64,000 nt of DNA. Origin: Bacteroidales bacterium. GTDB taxonomy: Bacteria > Bacteroidota > Bacteroidia > Bacteroidales > UBA10428. Of this stretch, positions 7,184 through 15,341 are shown in pieces (position 1 is the first letter of the stretch; every line of letters starts with the position of its first letter). A program made the position numbers and the translations under genes. The stretch is from contig JAFGGU010000060.1 in assembly GCA_016930375.1 (NCBI GenBank), positions 1 through 64,000 on the forward strand, in the 5' to 3' direction. Under the pieces are notes generated by a model. The model was not told where the DNA came from. It did not search any database and saw only the letters and a list, made by a program, of their open reading frames with translations.

Positions 7184-9910
7184 TTATTTAGCGGCCTTGA
7201 TGGCAGCCTGGGCTGCTGCAAGACGTGCGATAGGAACCCGGAAGGGCGAGCAGCTTACATAGGTAAGTCCGGTTTTGTAACAGAATTCCACGGAAGCGGG
7301 GTCGCCGCCCTGTTCACCACAGATACCTACCTTCAGATTGGCGCGTTTTCCACGTCCCTTTTCCACTGCCATTTTGATCAGCTGACCAACGCCATCCTGG
7401 TCAATGGTCTGGAAAGGATCGGCCGATAACATCTTATAATCGAGGTAATGATGCAGGAAACCTCCGATATCATCACGGCTGAATCCAAAGGTCATCTGGG
7501 TAAGGTCATTGGTTCCGAATGAGAAGAACTCGGCTGATTTGGCCATTTGGTCGGCGAGCAGACAGGCACGTGGTATTTCAATCATGGTGCCGTACTTGTA
7601 TTCGATCGATTTCAGGCCAAATTTCTTGCAGATCTCATCATACACCGCGTCGGTGATTTTTTTGGTGAAATCAAGTTCGGACACATCGCAGGTCACCGGA
7701 ACCATAATTTCGGGAATGGGATCTTTGCCTTCTTTCTTCAATTCAGCGGTAGCTTCAAAAATAGCCCGGATTTGCATCTCAGAAACTTCGGGATAGGTAA
7801 CGCCCAGTCGAACACCACGGTGTCCCATCATGGGATTGGATTCATGCAATGCTTCGCCGCGTTTAGCAATAGCTTCGGCAGTAATTCCGAGAGCCTTGGC
7901 AAGTTCAGCCTGTTTATCAGCGGCTTGGGGAACAAATTCATGAAGCGGGGGGTCAAGTAACCGGAAAGTGACCGGAAGTCCGTTCATGGCTTCGAGTGTG
8001 CCCTTGATGCTTTTCTTTACAAAAGGATATAGTTCGTTCAGGGCCTGTTTGCGTTCTTCGAGGGTATGGCTGAGGATCATTTTCCGGAGCAGGAATAATG
8101 GCTGATCGGAGCCTTCGCCATAAAACATGTGTTCGGTGCGGAACAAACCAATACCTTCAGCGCCATAGTCCCTGGCGATTTTTGCGTCTGCCGGCGTATC
8201 TGCATTGGTGCGCACACCCATGGTACGATGGTTGTCAACCAGTTTCATGAAATGCCTGAACCTCGGATTTTCTGTAGCATCCATGAGCGCAATAGCGCCA
8301 AGGTATACGTTTCCTTTTGTTCCGTTCAGGGTAACCAGGTCACCTTCTTTCAGAACCACATCTGAACCAGTTACTTTGACCTTTTTACCGGCAACGTCCA
8401 CATGAAGCTGACCGGCACCAACAATACAGCACTTGCCCCATCCCCGCGCAACAAGAGCAGCATGTGAGGTCATACCGCCACGGGCAGTTAAGATACCCTC
8501 TGCGGCACGCATGCCTTCAACGTCCTCGGGATTTGTCTCCTCACGCAAAAGAATCACCTTTTCTCCTTTGCGATGCCAGGCAACTGCGTCCTCTGCGGTG
8601 AATACTATTTTACCAACAGCCGCGCCGGGACCGGCAGGAAGTCCTTTTACCAAAGGATCTACTTTCTTTTCGGCAGCCGGATCGCAAATCGGGTGAAGGA
8701 GTTCGTCGAGTTGGGCAGGATCTACTCGGAGAACGGCTGTTTTTTCATCGATCAGTCTTTCCTCCAGCATATCCATTGCCATGTTCAGCGCAGCAGTACC
8801 GGTACGCTTTCCGGCACGGCACTGGAGCATATACAACACGCCTTCCTGAATGGTAAATTCAATATCGAGCATATCCTTGAAAGAGGTTTCTAGTATGTCA
8901 CGGATATCGCAAAGCTCCTTATAGGTCTTGGACATAGCTTCCTGCATGCTCTGGAGGTGCTTATTCTGCTCATTCCTGGTGTCATTATTCAATGGGTTGG
9001 GAGTGCGGATACCTGCAACGACATCTTCTCCCTGCGCATTGATAAGCCATTCGCCGTAGAACAGGTTTTCTCCGGTAGCCGGATTGCGGGTAAACGCCAC
9101 ACCGGTTGCGGAAGAATCACCCATATTACCGAATACCATGGCCTGTACATTCACAGCAGTGCCCCAATCATCGGGTATACCTTCTATACGACGATAGGAA
9201 ACAGCTTTTTTCCCGTTCCAGCTTTTGAATACTGCCTTGATCCCACCTTCAAGCTGTGCCCTGGCATCATCCGGAAATTCCTGACCCAAAGAAGATTTAA
9301 CGCGCTTTTTAAAATCCTCAGCAAGTTGTTTTAAATCGTCGGCACTGAGATCGGTATCGGATTTGTATCCCTTCTTATGTTTTAAATCATCCAGCATATC
9401 GTCCAGCTGTTTACGGATGCCCCTGCCATCAGATGGTTCGAGACCTTCGGATTTTTCCATGACTACGTCGGCATACATCATGATGAGACGACGGTAGGAG
9501 TCCCAGACAAAACGCGGATTGTTTGTCTTCTTTATAAAGCCGGGAATAGTAGCCGAACAAAGACCGATGTTCAACACGGTGTCCATCATCCCGGGCATCG
9601 ATTTACGTGCTCCTGAACGGCACGAAACCAAAAGGGCGTTTTCCGGGTCACCATATTTCATACCCATGATATCTTCGGTTTTCTTCATGGCTTCCCATAC
9701 TGCAGGCATTAGTTCGGCCGGCAGCTGATGATTGTTTTCATAGTATTCTGTACATACTTCAGTAGTGATCGTAAATCCTGCAGGAACAGGTAATCCTAAC
9801 AAACACATTTCGGCAAGGTTAGCCCCCTTACCGCCTAGCAAATTCTTCATTTCTGCCTTACCTTCGGCTTTCTTAGCCCCGAATGTATAAACGCGCTTAA
9901 TGTTCGACAT
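7184..9910 (-). CDS. ppdK: pyruvate, phosphate dikinase
   Basis: Reversibly converts pyruvate + ATP + Pi to PEP + AMP + PPi in the cytoplasm. The 908-residue protein shows the three-part layout: an N-terminal ATP-grasp domain (GGKGANLAEM near residue 27), a central phosphohistidine domain with GGMTSHAALVARG around residue 480 (the His is the carrier), and a C-terminal PEP/pyruvate TIM barrel with GLFRTEHMF and the catalytic-Cys motif GICGEQGGDP close to the end. The start at 9910 gives the usual N-terminus. TAAATTTG on the minus strand (9961-9954) fits a -7 promoter element, though no -33 element is clear. It ends in a strong terminator. With pyk and pckA nearby, it suggests PPi-linked, reversible glycolysis. 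Confidence 0.96.
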   Translation of the reverse strand: MSNIKRVYTFGAKKAEGKAEMKNLLGGKGANLAEMCLLGLPVPAGFTITTEVCTEYYENNHQLPAELMPAVWEAMKKTEDIMGMKYGDPENALLVSCRSGARKSMPGMMDTVLNIGLCSATIPGFIKKTNNPRFVWDSYRRLIMMYADVVMEKSEGLEPSDGRGIRKQLDDMLDDLKHKKGYKSDTDLSADDLKQLAEDFKKRVKSSLGQEFPDDARAQLEGGIKAVFKSWNGKKAVSYRRIEGIPDDWGTAVNVQAMVFGNMGDSSATGVAFTRNPATGENLFYGEWLINAQGEDVVAGIRTPNPLNNDTRNEQNKHLQSMQEAMSKTYKELCDIRDILETSFKDMLDIEFTIQEGVLYMLQCRAGKRTGTAALNMAMDMLEERLIDEKTAVLRVDPAQLDELLHPICDPAAEKKVDPLVKGLPAGPGAAVGKIVFTAEDAVAWHRKGEKVILLREETNPEDVEGMRAAEGILTARGGMTSHAALVARGWGKCCIVGAGQLHVDVAGKKVKVTGSDVVLKEGDLVTLNGTKGNVYLGAIALMDATENPRFRHFMKLVDNHRTMGVRTNADTPADAKIARDYGAEGIGLFRTEHMFYGEGSDQPLFLLRKMILSHTLEERKQALNELYPFVKKSIKGTLEAMNGLPVTFRLLDPPLHEFVPQAADKQAELAKALGITAEAIAKRGEALHESNPMMGHRGVRLGVTYPEVSEMQIRAIFEATAELKKEGKDPIPEIMVPVTCDVSELDFTKKITDAVYDEICKKFGLKSIEYKYGTMIEIPRACLLADQMAKSAEFFSFGTNDLTQMTFGFSRDDIGGFLHHYLDYKMLSADPFQTIDQDGVGQLIKMAVEKGRGKRANLKVGICGEQGGDPASVEFCYKTGLTYVSCSPFRVPIARLAAAQAAIKAAK

Positions 9911-10219
9911 TGTATTATTTATTTAGTTTTCAATTTGTTAATTATAATCAACCCAAATTTAAAAAGCACAAACTTAATAAAAAAATTGGCCGGTAAGGAA
10001 GTTATCAGGTAAAAATATGTGGAACTGATTGAGCCATAATAAGACGACATTACTTGCACAGAATTGCCCGTTTTCGTACACATTTTGTACGTTATGCGAC
10101 ACTTTGATGTAAATAAAAGAACATTAAAAAAGCTGTAAATATCATAGAATTAATAATATAGACTGATTGGCACAGCAATTGAAGCTATATAGCAACAGTA
10201 ATCCCTAAAACTCTTCATT
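9911..10219. other. divergent intergenic region ppdK / TonB-domain gene
   Basis: 309 bp of AT-rich DNA without a supportable gene. It must hold the promoters of both flanking genes. The clearest element is CAAATTTA at 9954-9961 (TAAATTTG on the minus strand) toward ppdK. I found no convincing hairpin, operator or small ORF with family-like sequence. Confidence 0.6.
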
Positions 10220-10717
10220 ATGAAAACACGTGTGTTCAAAGTGACGCCAATCGTCGCACTCGTTCTGCTTCTCCCGCTAACTCTAAACCTGGCTCAAAAT
10301 GATGACAGACTGGCGCAGCAGTCGGTTGATTTTGTAGCCTCTGATTTGCTGGTAACTGATGATCTAATATCATTGGCAAATTCTGCGATGTATGGTAAAA
10401 ATACTTTTAAGAATGTGGAAACCTATCCGGTTCCTGAAAATGGAGTTGAATTGGGTACTGCAGTTAATGGCCTGATCACTTATCCCAAATGTGCAATTGA
10501 TCAGGGAATCGAGGGTGTTGTAAGAGTATTGTGCATGGTAGCCAAGGACGGCTCAGTCTCATCGGTGGTAGTCCTCCAGGACATCGGGGGCAATTGTGCC
10601 GAGGAGGTTTGCAAAGCCGTGAAAACGATCAGGTTCAAGCCTGCCATGCAGAATGGTTATCCCAGAAGGTGCAATCTCGTTATTCCTGTCGTTTTTGATC
10701 TGACAGATTACAAGTAA
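10220..10717 (+). CDS. exported TonB C-terminal-domain protein without membrane anchor
   Basis: 165 residues. An N-terminal hydrophobic stretch (about residues 9-26, ending LNLAQ) looks like a cleavable signal peptide rather than a retained anchor, although either is possible. The rest is close to a single TonB C-terminal domain: YPKCAIDQGIEGVVRV, a DGSV turn, IGGNCAEEV and FKPAMQNG, ending in a beta strand with IPVVFDL. The proline-rich spacer of normal TonB is missing. Such proteins are common in Bacteroidota; whether they energise transport is not known. The gene stands alone between ppdK and a terminator. C95-like, C113-like and two later cysteines could form disulfides in the periplasm, which is inference. 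Confidence 0.75.
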   Translation: MKTRVFKVTPIVALVLLLPLTLNLAQNDDRLAQQSVDFVASDLLVTDDLISLANSAMYGKNTFKNVETYPVPENGVELGTAVNGLITYPKCAIDQGIEGVVRVLCMVAKDGSVSSVVVLQDIGGNCAEEVCKAVKTIRFKPAMQNGYPRRCNLVIPVVFDLTDYK

Positions 10718-10740
10718 TCACGTTAAAATTCTGAATGAAT

Positions 10741-10781
10741 ATCCGGCTTGTCTTCACCTTATGATGAGCCGGATTTTTTTT
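10741..10781 (+). terminator. intrinsic terminator of the TonB-domain gene
   Basis: atccggct at 10741-10748 pairs with agccggat at 10767-10774, and seven to eight T follow. The 3' arm and the T tract lie inside the last codons of the convergent xerD gene, so one sequence serves as coding DNA on one strand and terminator on the other. Confidence 0.8.
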
Positions 10782-11694
10782 GCGCTTTCTTTTGAAAAGA
10801 TCTTGGATGATACCTGATGATGATATCTCTTAAATACTCCCGGTTCAAATGGGTGTAGATTTCTGTTGTGAGGATGGACTCATGACCCAGCATTTCCTGC
10901 ACAGCTCTCAGATCAGCTCCTCCTTCAACCAGGTGGGTGGCAAATGAGTGCCGGAAGGTATGGGGACTGATCCGTTTTTTTATACCCGCCTTCAGGGCCA
11001 GATTCTTTACAATGGTGAAAATCATTACCCTTGTAAGTTTATGCCCACGCCGGTTCAGGAAAACAACATTTTCAGCGCCCTTCAGAGGCGCAAGGTTGTT
11101 TCTGAATTGCAAAAGGTAGTTCTCAATTTCACGGATAGCTTTTTTGCTTATGGGTATCAGCCTTTCCTTGTTGCCCTTTCCCAGCACTTTAATAAATCCC
11201 TGGCTGAAAAAAAGGTTGGTAATCCGAAGATCAATCAACTCAGAAACCCGCAATCCACAGCTGTACATGGTTTCAATAAGGGCTTTGTTCCGGTGCCCCT
11301 CATTCTTGCTCAGATCAATAGCGGCAATGAGACGATCAATCTCATCCACACTGAGCACAACGGGTAATTTCCTTCCCGATTTTGGTGATTCCAGCAGTTC
11401 GGCAGGATTCAGCATTATCTTTTCATCGATTAACAGGTACCTGAAGAATGATTTTATGCCTGATACCAATCTCGACTGGCTGCGCGGACTCATTCCCAGT
11501 TCACCTGACCATGCCAGGAACTCATTCAACAGGACAGAGGTAACCTCTTCAGGTTTAATATCCAATCCTTTCAGTTCAAGAAAGGCCAGCAGTTTATCCA
11601 GGTCATTGAGATACGCAGTTACGGAATTGCCGGAAAGTGATTTCTCAATTTTGAGAAACGCCTTGTAACCTGCCGTATATATTGCCCAGTCCAA
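10759..11694 (-). CDS. xerD: tyrosine recombinase, XerC/XerD type
   Basis: Site-specific recombinase of 311 residues, the normal length for the Xer proteins that resolve chromosome dimers at dif. An N-terminal SAM-like DNA-binding domain (about 1-90) precedes the catalytic domain. The catalytic set is complete: R149 (CGLRVSEL), K173, H245 and R248 (HTFRHSFATHL), H271 (LGHES) and Y280 (TEIYTHL). The start is a TTG at 11694; no ATG is available before residue 68 and the N-terminal domain needs this start. It is divergent from pyk. The basic, lysine-rich tail overlaps the terminator of the opposing gene. Nothing nearby suggests an integron or prophage, so a housekeeping Xer is the best reading. 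XerC and XerD cannot be separated by eye. Confidence 0.88.
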   Translation of the reverse strand: MDWAIYTAGYKAFLKIEKSLSGNSVTAYLNDLDKLLAFLELKGLDIKPEEVTSVLLNEFLAWSGELGMSPRSQSRLVSGIKSFFRYLLIDEKIMLNPAELLESPKSGRKLPVVLSVDEIDRLIAAIDLSKNEGHRNKALIETMYSCGLRVSELIDLRITNLFFSQGFIKVLGKGNKERLIPISKKAIREIENYLLQFRNNLAPLKGAENVVFLNRRGHKLTRVMIFTIVKNLALKAGIKKRISPHTFRHSFATHLVEGGADLRAVQEMLGHESILTTEIYTHLNREYLRDIIIRYHPRSFQKKAQKKSGSS

Positions 11695-11776
11695 TAGTTA
11701 AAGATTAATTGATGGTGAAATTAAATTATTTGCGGTTAATTAATACTTTTGCACGGCTTTATTCAAATATCAGTTT

Positions 11777-13198
11777 ATGTTAAAGAAAACAAAAATTGTA
11801 GCTACCATATCCGATTTGCATTGTGATGTTGAATTTGTCCGGCAATTGTTTGAGGGCGGAATGAATGCAGTGCGCTTGAATACAGCCCATCAGACGCCTG
11901 AGGATACCTTAAAAGTGATCCGGAATGTAAGAGAGGTTTCCGATAAGATTCCGTTTATTCTTGACACCAAAGGTCCTGAAATTCGTACAACACCCTCGGA
12001 TTATAAAGTAGCTGTAAAAAAAGGCGATAGAATCCGAATCATGGGCGATGCCTTGAAAAGCACAACTCCGGATTGCATTTATGTGAATTACAACAATTTT
12101 GTGAAAGAGTTGGAACCGGGCGTGAAGATACTCATTGATGATGGAGATATTGAATTTGAAGTAATTGAAAAATCGGGTGGTGCCCTGATTTGCATGGCCA
12201 CCAACGATGGGAGTGTTAAAGGTAAAAAAAGCGTGAATGTACCGGGTGTGAAATTCAACCTCCCGGCTTTGAACCCCAAAGACATTGATTATATCCGCCT
12301 GGCCATGGAACAGGATATTGACTTCATAGCACATTCTTTTGTCAGGAATAAGGAGGATGTTCTGGCCATTCAACACATCCTCGACAATGAAAAGTCACGC
12401 ATAAAAATCATTGCCAAAATAGAAAACCAGGAGGGTGTTGATAATCTCGATGAAATTCTGCAGCATGTTTATGGAGTAATGGTGGCCAGGGGTGATTTGG
12501 CCATTGAGATACCCTATGAAAAAATACCCGGTATTCAGAAGATGATCATTAAAAAGTGCATTGATGCAAGGAAGCCGGTTATTGTTGCAACCCAGATGCT
12601 GCATTCCATGATAGAGAATCCACGGCCCACCCGCGCTGAGGTTTCCGATATCGCCAATGCAATATATTCCAAGGCAGATGCAATTATGCTGAGCGGCGAG
12701 ACAGCCTATGGAAATTACCCGGTTGAAGCGGTCAATACAATGGCGCGTATTGCGCTTGAGGTTGAAAAAAGTCGCAGTGATTTGCATATCACTCCCATGC
12801 TGGTGATGAGCACCAAAACTTCAGCCTATTTATGCAAATCAGCGGTGGAGGCATCTTTGGAACTTGACTGTAAGGCAATTATTGCCGATACATCCACAGG
12901 CAGAACAATCAGGAATATCGCCTGCTACCGGGGCCGGAAAGTGGTATTTGCCCAATGCTATGATGAACGTGTTGTCCGTGAACTGGCCCTGTCATTTGGT
13001 GTATATGCCGATCTTATGCCGGAAGGAACTACGCACAACTTCATCGTACATGCCCTTAATTCACTGATTAAAAGAAATTTACTTTATAAATCCGATAAAG
13101 TGGTGATCCTGGGTGGTAATTTTGAGTGGACACAAAGTGCTTCCTTCATTGAAATCAGCACAGTGGGCAATATGCTGGAGCTCCTGCACAAGAGCTAA
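11777..13198 (+). CDS. pyk: pyruvate kinase
   Basis: Transfers phosphate from PEP to ADP, giving pyruvate and ATP. The 473-residue protein begins with the beta-strand KTKIVATISDL and contains NTAH (the substrate-binding arginine region), DTKGPEIRT, the active-site strand KIIAKIENQEG near residue 213, VMVARGDLAIEIP near 235-247 and the signature MLHSMIENPRPTRAEVSDIANAI (read across about residues 275-297). There is no extra PEP-utiliser domain at the C-terminus. Upstream, TACTTTTG at 11744-11751 fits a -7 promoter element, but the -33 element is weak. It is divergent from xerD. It opposes ppdK and pckA in flux direction, so allosteric or transcriptional control would be expected. Confidence 0.95.
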   Translation: MLKKTKIVATISDLHCDVEFVRQLFEGGMNAVRLNTAHQTPEDTLKVIRNVREVSDKIPFILDTKGPEIRTTPSDYKVAVKKGDRIRIMGDALKSTTPDCIYVNYNNFVKELEPGVKILIDDGDIEFEVIEKSGGALICMATNDGSVKGKKSVNVPGVKFNLPALNPKDIDYIRLAMEQDIDFIAHSFVRNKEDVLAIQHILDNEKSRIKIIAKIENQEGVDNLDEILQHVYGVMVARGDLAIEIPYEKIPGIQKMIIKKCIDARKPVIVATQMLHSMIENPRPTRAEVSDIANAIYSKADAIMLSGETAYGNYPVEAVNTMARIALEVEKSRSDLHITPMLVMSTKTSAYLCKSAVEASLELDCKAIIADTSTGRTIRNIACYRGRKVVFAQCYDERVVRELALSFGVYADLMPEGTTHNFIVHALNSLIKRNLLYKSDKVVILGGNFEWTQSASFIEISTVGNMLELLHKS

Positions 13199-13294
13199 AT
13201 CATCCCGTCAACTGGTTTTCTGTTGGATCTTTTTTACTTTCCACCGTATTTTGCAGTGGTTTTTTTCCTATTTTTAAGGATCAGTAGTTGCTTC

Positions 13295-13978
13295 ATGAAT
13301 ATTTTTTCAAAAATGGGCCCGGGTCCTGATTTAATGCAGAAATACTGCCTCCTGCCCCTGGATGTGGAGGAGATCAGGCGTAATACGCAGGTGGCTTCTT
13401 TCCAGCGCAGGGAAGTCATCTTTCGCCAGAATACTCCGAAATCACATTTCATGTTTATCATTTCCGGCATGGTTAAAATATACAAGGAAGGAAAAAACCG
13501 GCGTACATTCATACTGAAACTGTCTACGCCGGGCGATTGTATAGGGCTGATGTCCGATTTCAGTCATGCAACCCATCAGTATTCTGCATCAGCTGTAGAA
13601 AAGGTCGAGATTGGCTACATCGACAGGCAGGTCTTTGATGAAGTGCTATCCAACAATCCTAAATTGGCTCTGAGTTTGATCCGGAAGCTCAGCGAGGATG
13701 GATTGTTTATTTTTGACAGGCTTATTGCGCGTTCCCACAAACAATTGCCCGGACGTATTGCGGATGTTATCCTGTATTTCTCAGACGTGATTTATAATAA
13801 GGAAGAATTTGAGTTTCCGCTGACCAGGCGTGAACTCGCCGAGTTGGCGGGTACAACGAAAGAAAGTTTTATCAGAACGCTCATGGAATTTAAAAATGAT
13901 AAAATCATTAGCCTTGACGGTTCCAGTGTGAAAATTAACAGCATGAAAATTGTAAGAACATTAAGCGAGCTGGGGTAG
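13295..13978 (+). CDS. Crp/Fnr-family transcription regulator
   Basis: 227 residues from the ATG at 13295 (MNIFSKMGPG). The frame stays open to a TTG at 13223, but that extension is hydrophobic and unlike the family. Residues about 25-135 form a cyclic-nucleotide-type beta-roll (RREVIFRQNTPKSHFMFIIS, then STPGDCIGLMS). A C-terminal winged helix-turn-helix (LTRRELAELAGTTKESFIRTL) binds DNA. No FNR-type cysteine cluster is seen, so it is not an oxygen-sensing Fe-S regulator; the ligand is unknown. It follows pyk by about 100 bp. A 7-nt repeat array begins 6 nt after its stop codon. Confidence 0.85.
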   Translation: MNIFSKMGPGPDLMQKYCLLPLDVEEIRRNTQVASFQRREVIFRQNTPKSHFMFIISGMVKIYKEGKNRRTFILKLSTPGDCIGLMSDFSHATHQYSASAVEKVEIGYIDRQVFDEVLSNNPKLALSLIRKLSEDGLFIFDRLIARSHKQLPGRIADVILYFSDVIYNKEEFEFPLTRRELAELAGTTKESFIRTLMEFKNDKIISLDGSSVKINSMKIVRTLSELG

Positions 13979-13983
13979 GGGAT

Positions 13984-14053
13984 GTGAATGGTGAATGGTG
14001 AATAGTGAATAGTGAATAGTGAATAGTGAATAGTGAATAGTGAATAGTGAATG
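13984..14053 (+). repeat. heptamer tandem array GTGAATR x10
   Basis: Ten contiguous 7-nt units, of which the seven central ones are exactly GTGAATA and the outer ones GTGAATG. GAA recurs every 7 nt from 13986 to 14049. It starts 6 nt after the crp stop codon and ends 22 nt before the ATG of the receiver gene. It has no inverted second half, unlike the other three heptad loci in this window. Confidence 0.95.
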
Positions 14054-14075
14054 GTGGTGTGAATAAACTATTGTG

Positions 14076-14447
14076 ATGAAGATTATTGTAGCTGATGATT
14101 ATAAAAGCAACCGGCTCCTGGTTTTGGAAATTCTCTGGAGTCTTGGTCATGACTGCATTGAAGCTGAGAACGGGCGCCAGGCCCTGGAGGCACTTGAGAA
14201 AAACAACGATGTTGATCTTGTGCTGATGGATATTGAAATGCCTGTCATGAGTGGGTTCGAAGCCATGAAATACATCCGTGAAAAACTGGTATACCCGAAA
14301 AACAACATACCCATAGTTGCACTTACTGCCCATAATCCCGGCATGTTCATTGAGGAATGTTCGGAAGCCGGCTTCAACCAGATGCTGGTCAAGCCTTACT
14401 CCATTGACAAGATTGCAGAATTACTTGAAATGTATAAAAAATCCTGA
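14076..14447 (+). CDS. stand-alone response-regulator receiver domain
   Basis: 123 residues forming one CheY-like receiver domain and nothing else. Acidic residues are seen in VADDYKSN near the N-terminus, the phospho-acceptor Asp lies in LVLMDIEMPVMSG around residue 51, the conserved Thr in VALTAHN and the Lys in LVKPYS. The frame can begin at a GTG at 14073, but the ATG at 14076 gives the normal start (MKIIVADD). No histidine kinase lies beside it; the partner must be elsewhere. A heptamer array occupies most of its 5' flank. It converges with msrC. Such orphan receivers act in phosphorelays or by protein contacts. Confidence 0.85.
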   Translation: MKIIVADDYKSNRLLVLEILWSLGHDCIEAENGRQALEALEKNNDVDLVLMDIEMPVMSGFEAMKYIREKLVYPKNNIPIVALTAHNPGMFIEECSEAGFNQMLVKPYSIDKIAELLEMYKKS

Positions 14448-14458
14448 TCATTTACAGG

Positions 14459-14914
14459 TTATTCAAGAAGAAGTGCAACCAGATTTTCAAGCTGTTCGGT
14501 ATCGGTATTATCGAAATTGTTTTTGAGCTTGCTGTCAATATCCAGAACACCGATGATTTTTCCGTTGTGATCCCGCACCGGTATGACAATTTCCGATTGC
14601 GAACGCGAATCGCATGCAATATGCCCGGGAAATTCATGAACATCAGGTACCACAACAGATTTGCCGAGATTAATTCCTTCCCAGCACACACCTTGATTCT
14701 TTGGTAATTCAAGACAGGCTACCGGTCCCTGATAGGGCCCTACCAGCAATTTGCCAGCTTTCAGCAGATAAAATCCTACCCAGAAAAAACCATCCATTTT
14801 ATGGTACAATATAGAATTGATTGTTGCCATCCGTGAGATGAGGTCATCGCTTTTCTGAAGCAGCTCTCTCAACTGGGTTTGAATCCTAATGTACCTGCCA
14901 AGTTTTTTTTCCAT
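14459..14914 (-). CDS. msrC: free methionine-(R)-sulfoxide reductase (GAF domain, fRMsr)
   Basis: Reduces free L-methionine-(R)-sulfoxide using cysteines inside a GAF domain. With the ATG at 14914 it has 151 residues; the longer frame begins with a TTG at 14929 that would overlap arfB. The three family cysteines are present: C67 (VACLELP), C77 (GVCWEG) and C101 (HIACDS), together with PDVHEFPGH and SEIVIPV. These exact motifs separate fRMsr from ordinary GAF sensors. It lies 4 bp after arfB, so the two are probably co-transcribed with the lactonase gene upstream. Confidence 0.88.
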   Translation of the reverse strand: MEKKLGRYIRIQTQLRELLQKSDDLISRMATINSILYHKMDGFFWVGFYLLKAGKLLVGPYQGPVACLELPKNQGVCWEGINLGKSVVVPDVHEFPGHIACDSRSQSEIVIPVRDHNGKIIGVLDIDSKLKNNFDNTDTEQLENLVALLLE

Positions 14915-14918
14915 CTGT

Positions 14919-15341
14919 CTAATAGTCAATATCAGGTTTTCTTCGCGTCTTTTTCTCGGACTGTATATGCTTTGACTCCAATCTTTTAATTCTGGAAGTC
15001 ACGGTAGGCCTCGTCGGCCTTCGAACTTTCACCGGGGCAAGGGCTTTCTCAATCAGTTTATGGAATTTCTCGACAGCTTTCCTTTTGTTGTCGATTTGTG
15101 AACGTTCTGACTGGGAAACAAGTATCAGGATTCCCTCTTTGCTGATCCGCTTAGCCAGTTTACAGAAAAGGGCCTTTTTTTCCTCTTCCAGCAGGAGACC
15201 GGATGACTGGACATCAAACCGCAATTCAATTTTTGTGCTTACTTTGTTAACATGCTGGCCCCCCGGGCCACTGCTGCGGGTAGCATTGAAAATCAATTCC
15301 GGGGTGAAATCCCTTTCACTTATTTCAGGAACTTCAGGCAT
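14919..15341 (-). CDS. arfB: alternative ribosome-rescue factor ArfB (class I RF-like peptidyl-tRNA hydrolase)
   Basis: Releases peptides from ribosomes stalled at the ends of truncated mRNAs. The 140-residue protein has the GGQ motif at 27-29 (GPGGQHVNKV) and a lysine/arginine-rich tail (about 105-140) that in ArfB enters the empty mRNA channel. It lacks the codon-recognition domains of RF1/RF2. The start at 15341 overlaps the 3' end of the upstream lactonase-family gene by 22 bp, which suggests translational coupling. msrC follows after 4 bp. Confidence 0.92.
   Translation of the reverse strand: MPEVPEISERDFTPELIFNATRSSGPGGQHVNKVSTKIELRFDVQSSGLLLEEEKKALFCKLAKRISKEGILILVSQSERSQIDNKRKAVEKFHKLIEKALAPVKVRRPTRPTVTSRIKRLESKHIQSEKKTRRKPDIDY

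Noticed and set aside
7509-9728. Several plus-strand reading frames of 66-137 codons opposite ppdK
   Set aside because: These are antisense shadows in a gene with strong codon bias; none has a recognisable domain or start context.
13935-14333. Minus-strand reading frame of 132 codons across the heptamer array
   Set aside because: It translates the 7-nt repeat into a 7-residue peptide repeat and runs antisense to the receiver gene; it has no family-like sequence.
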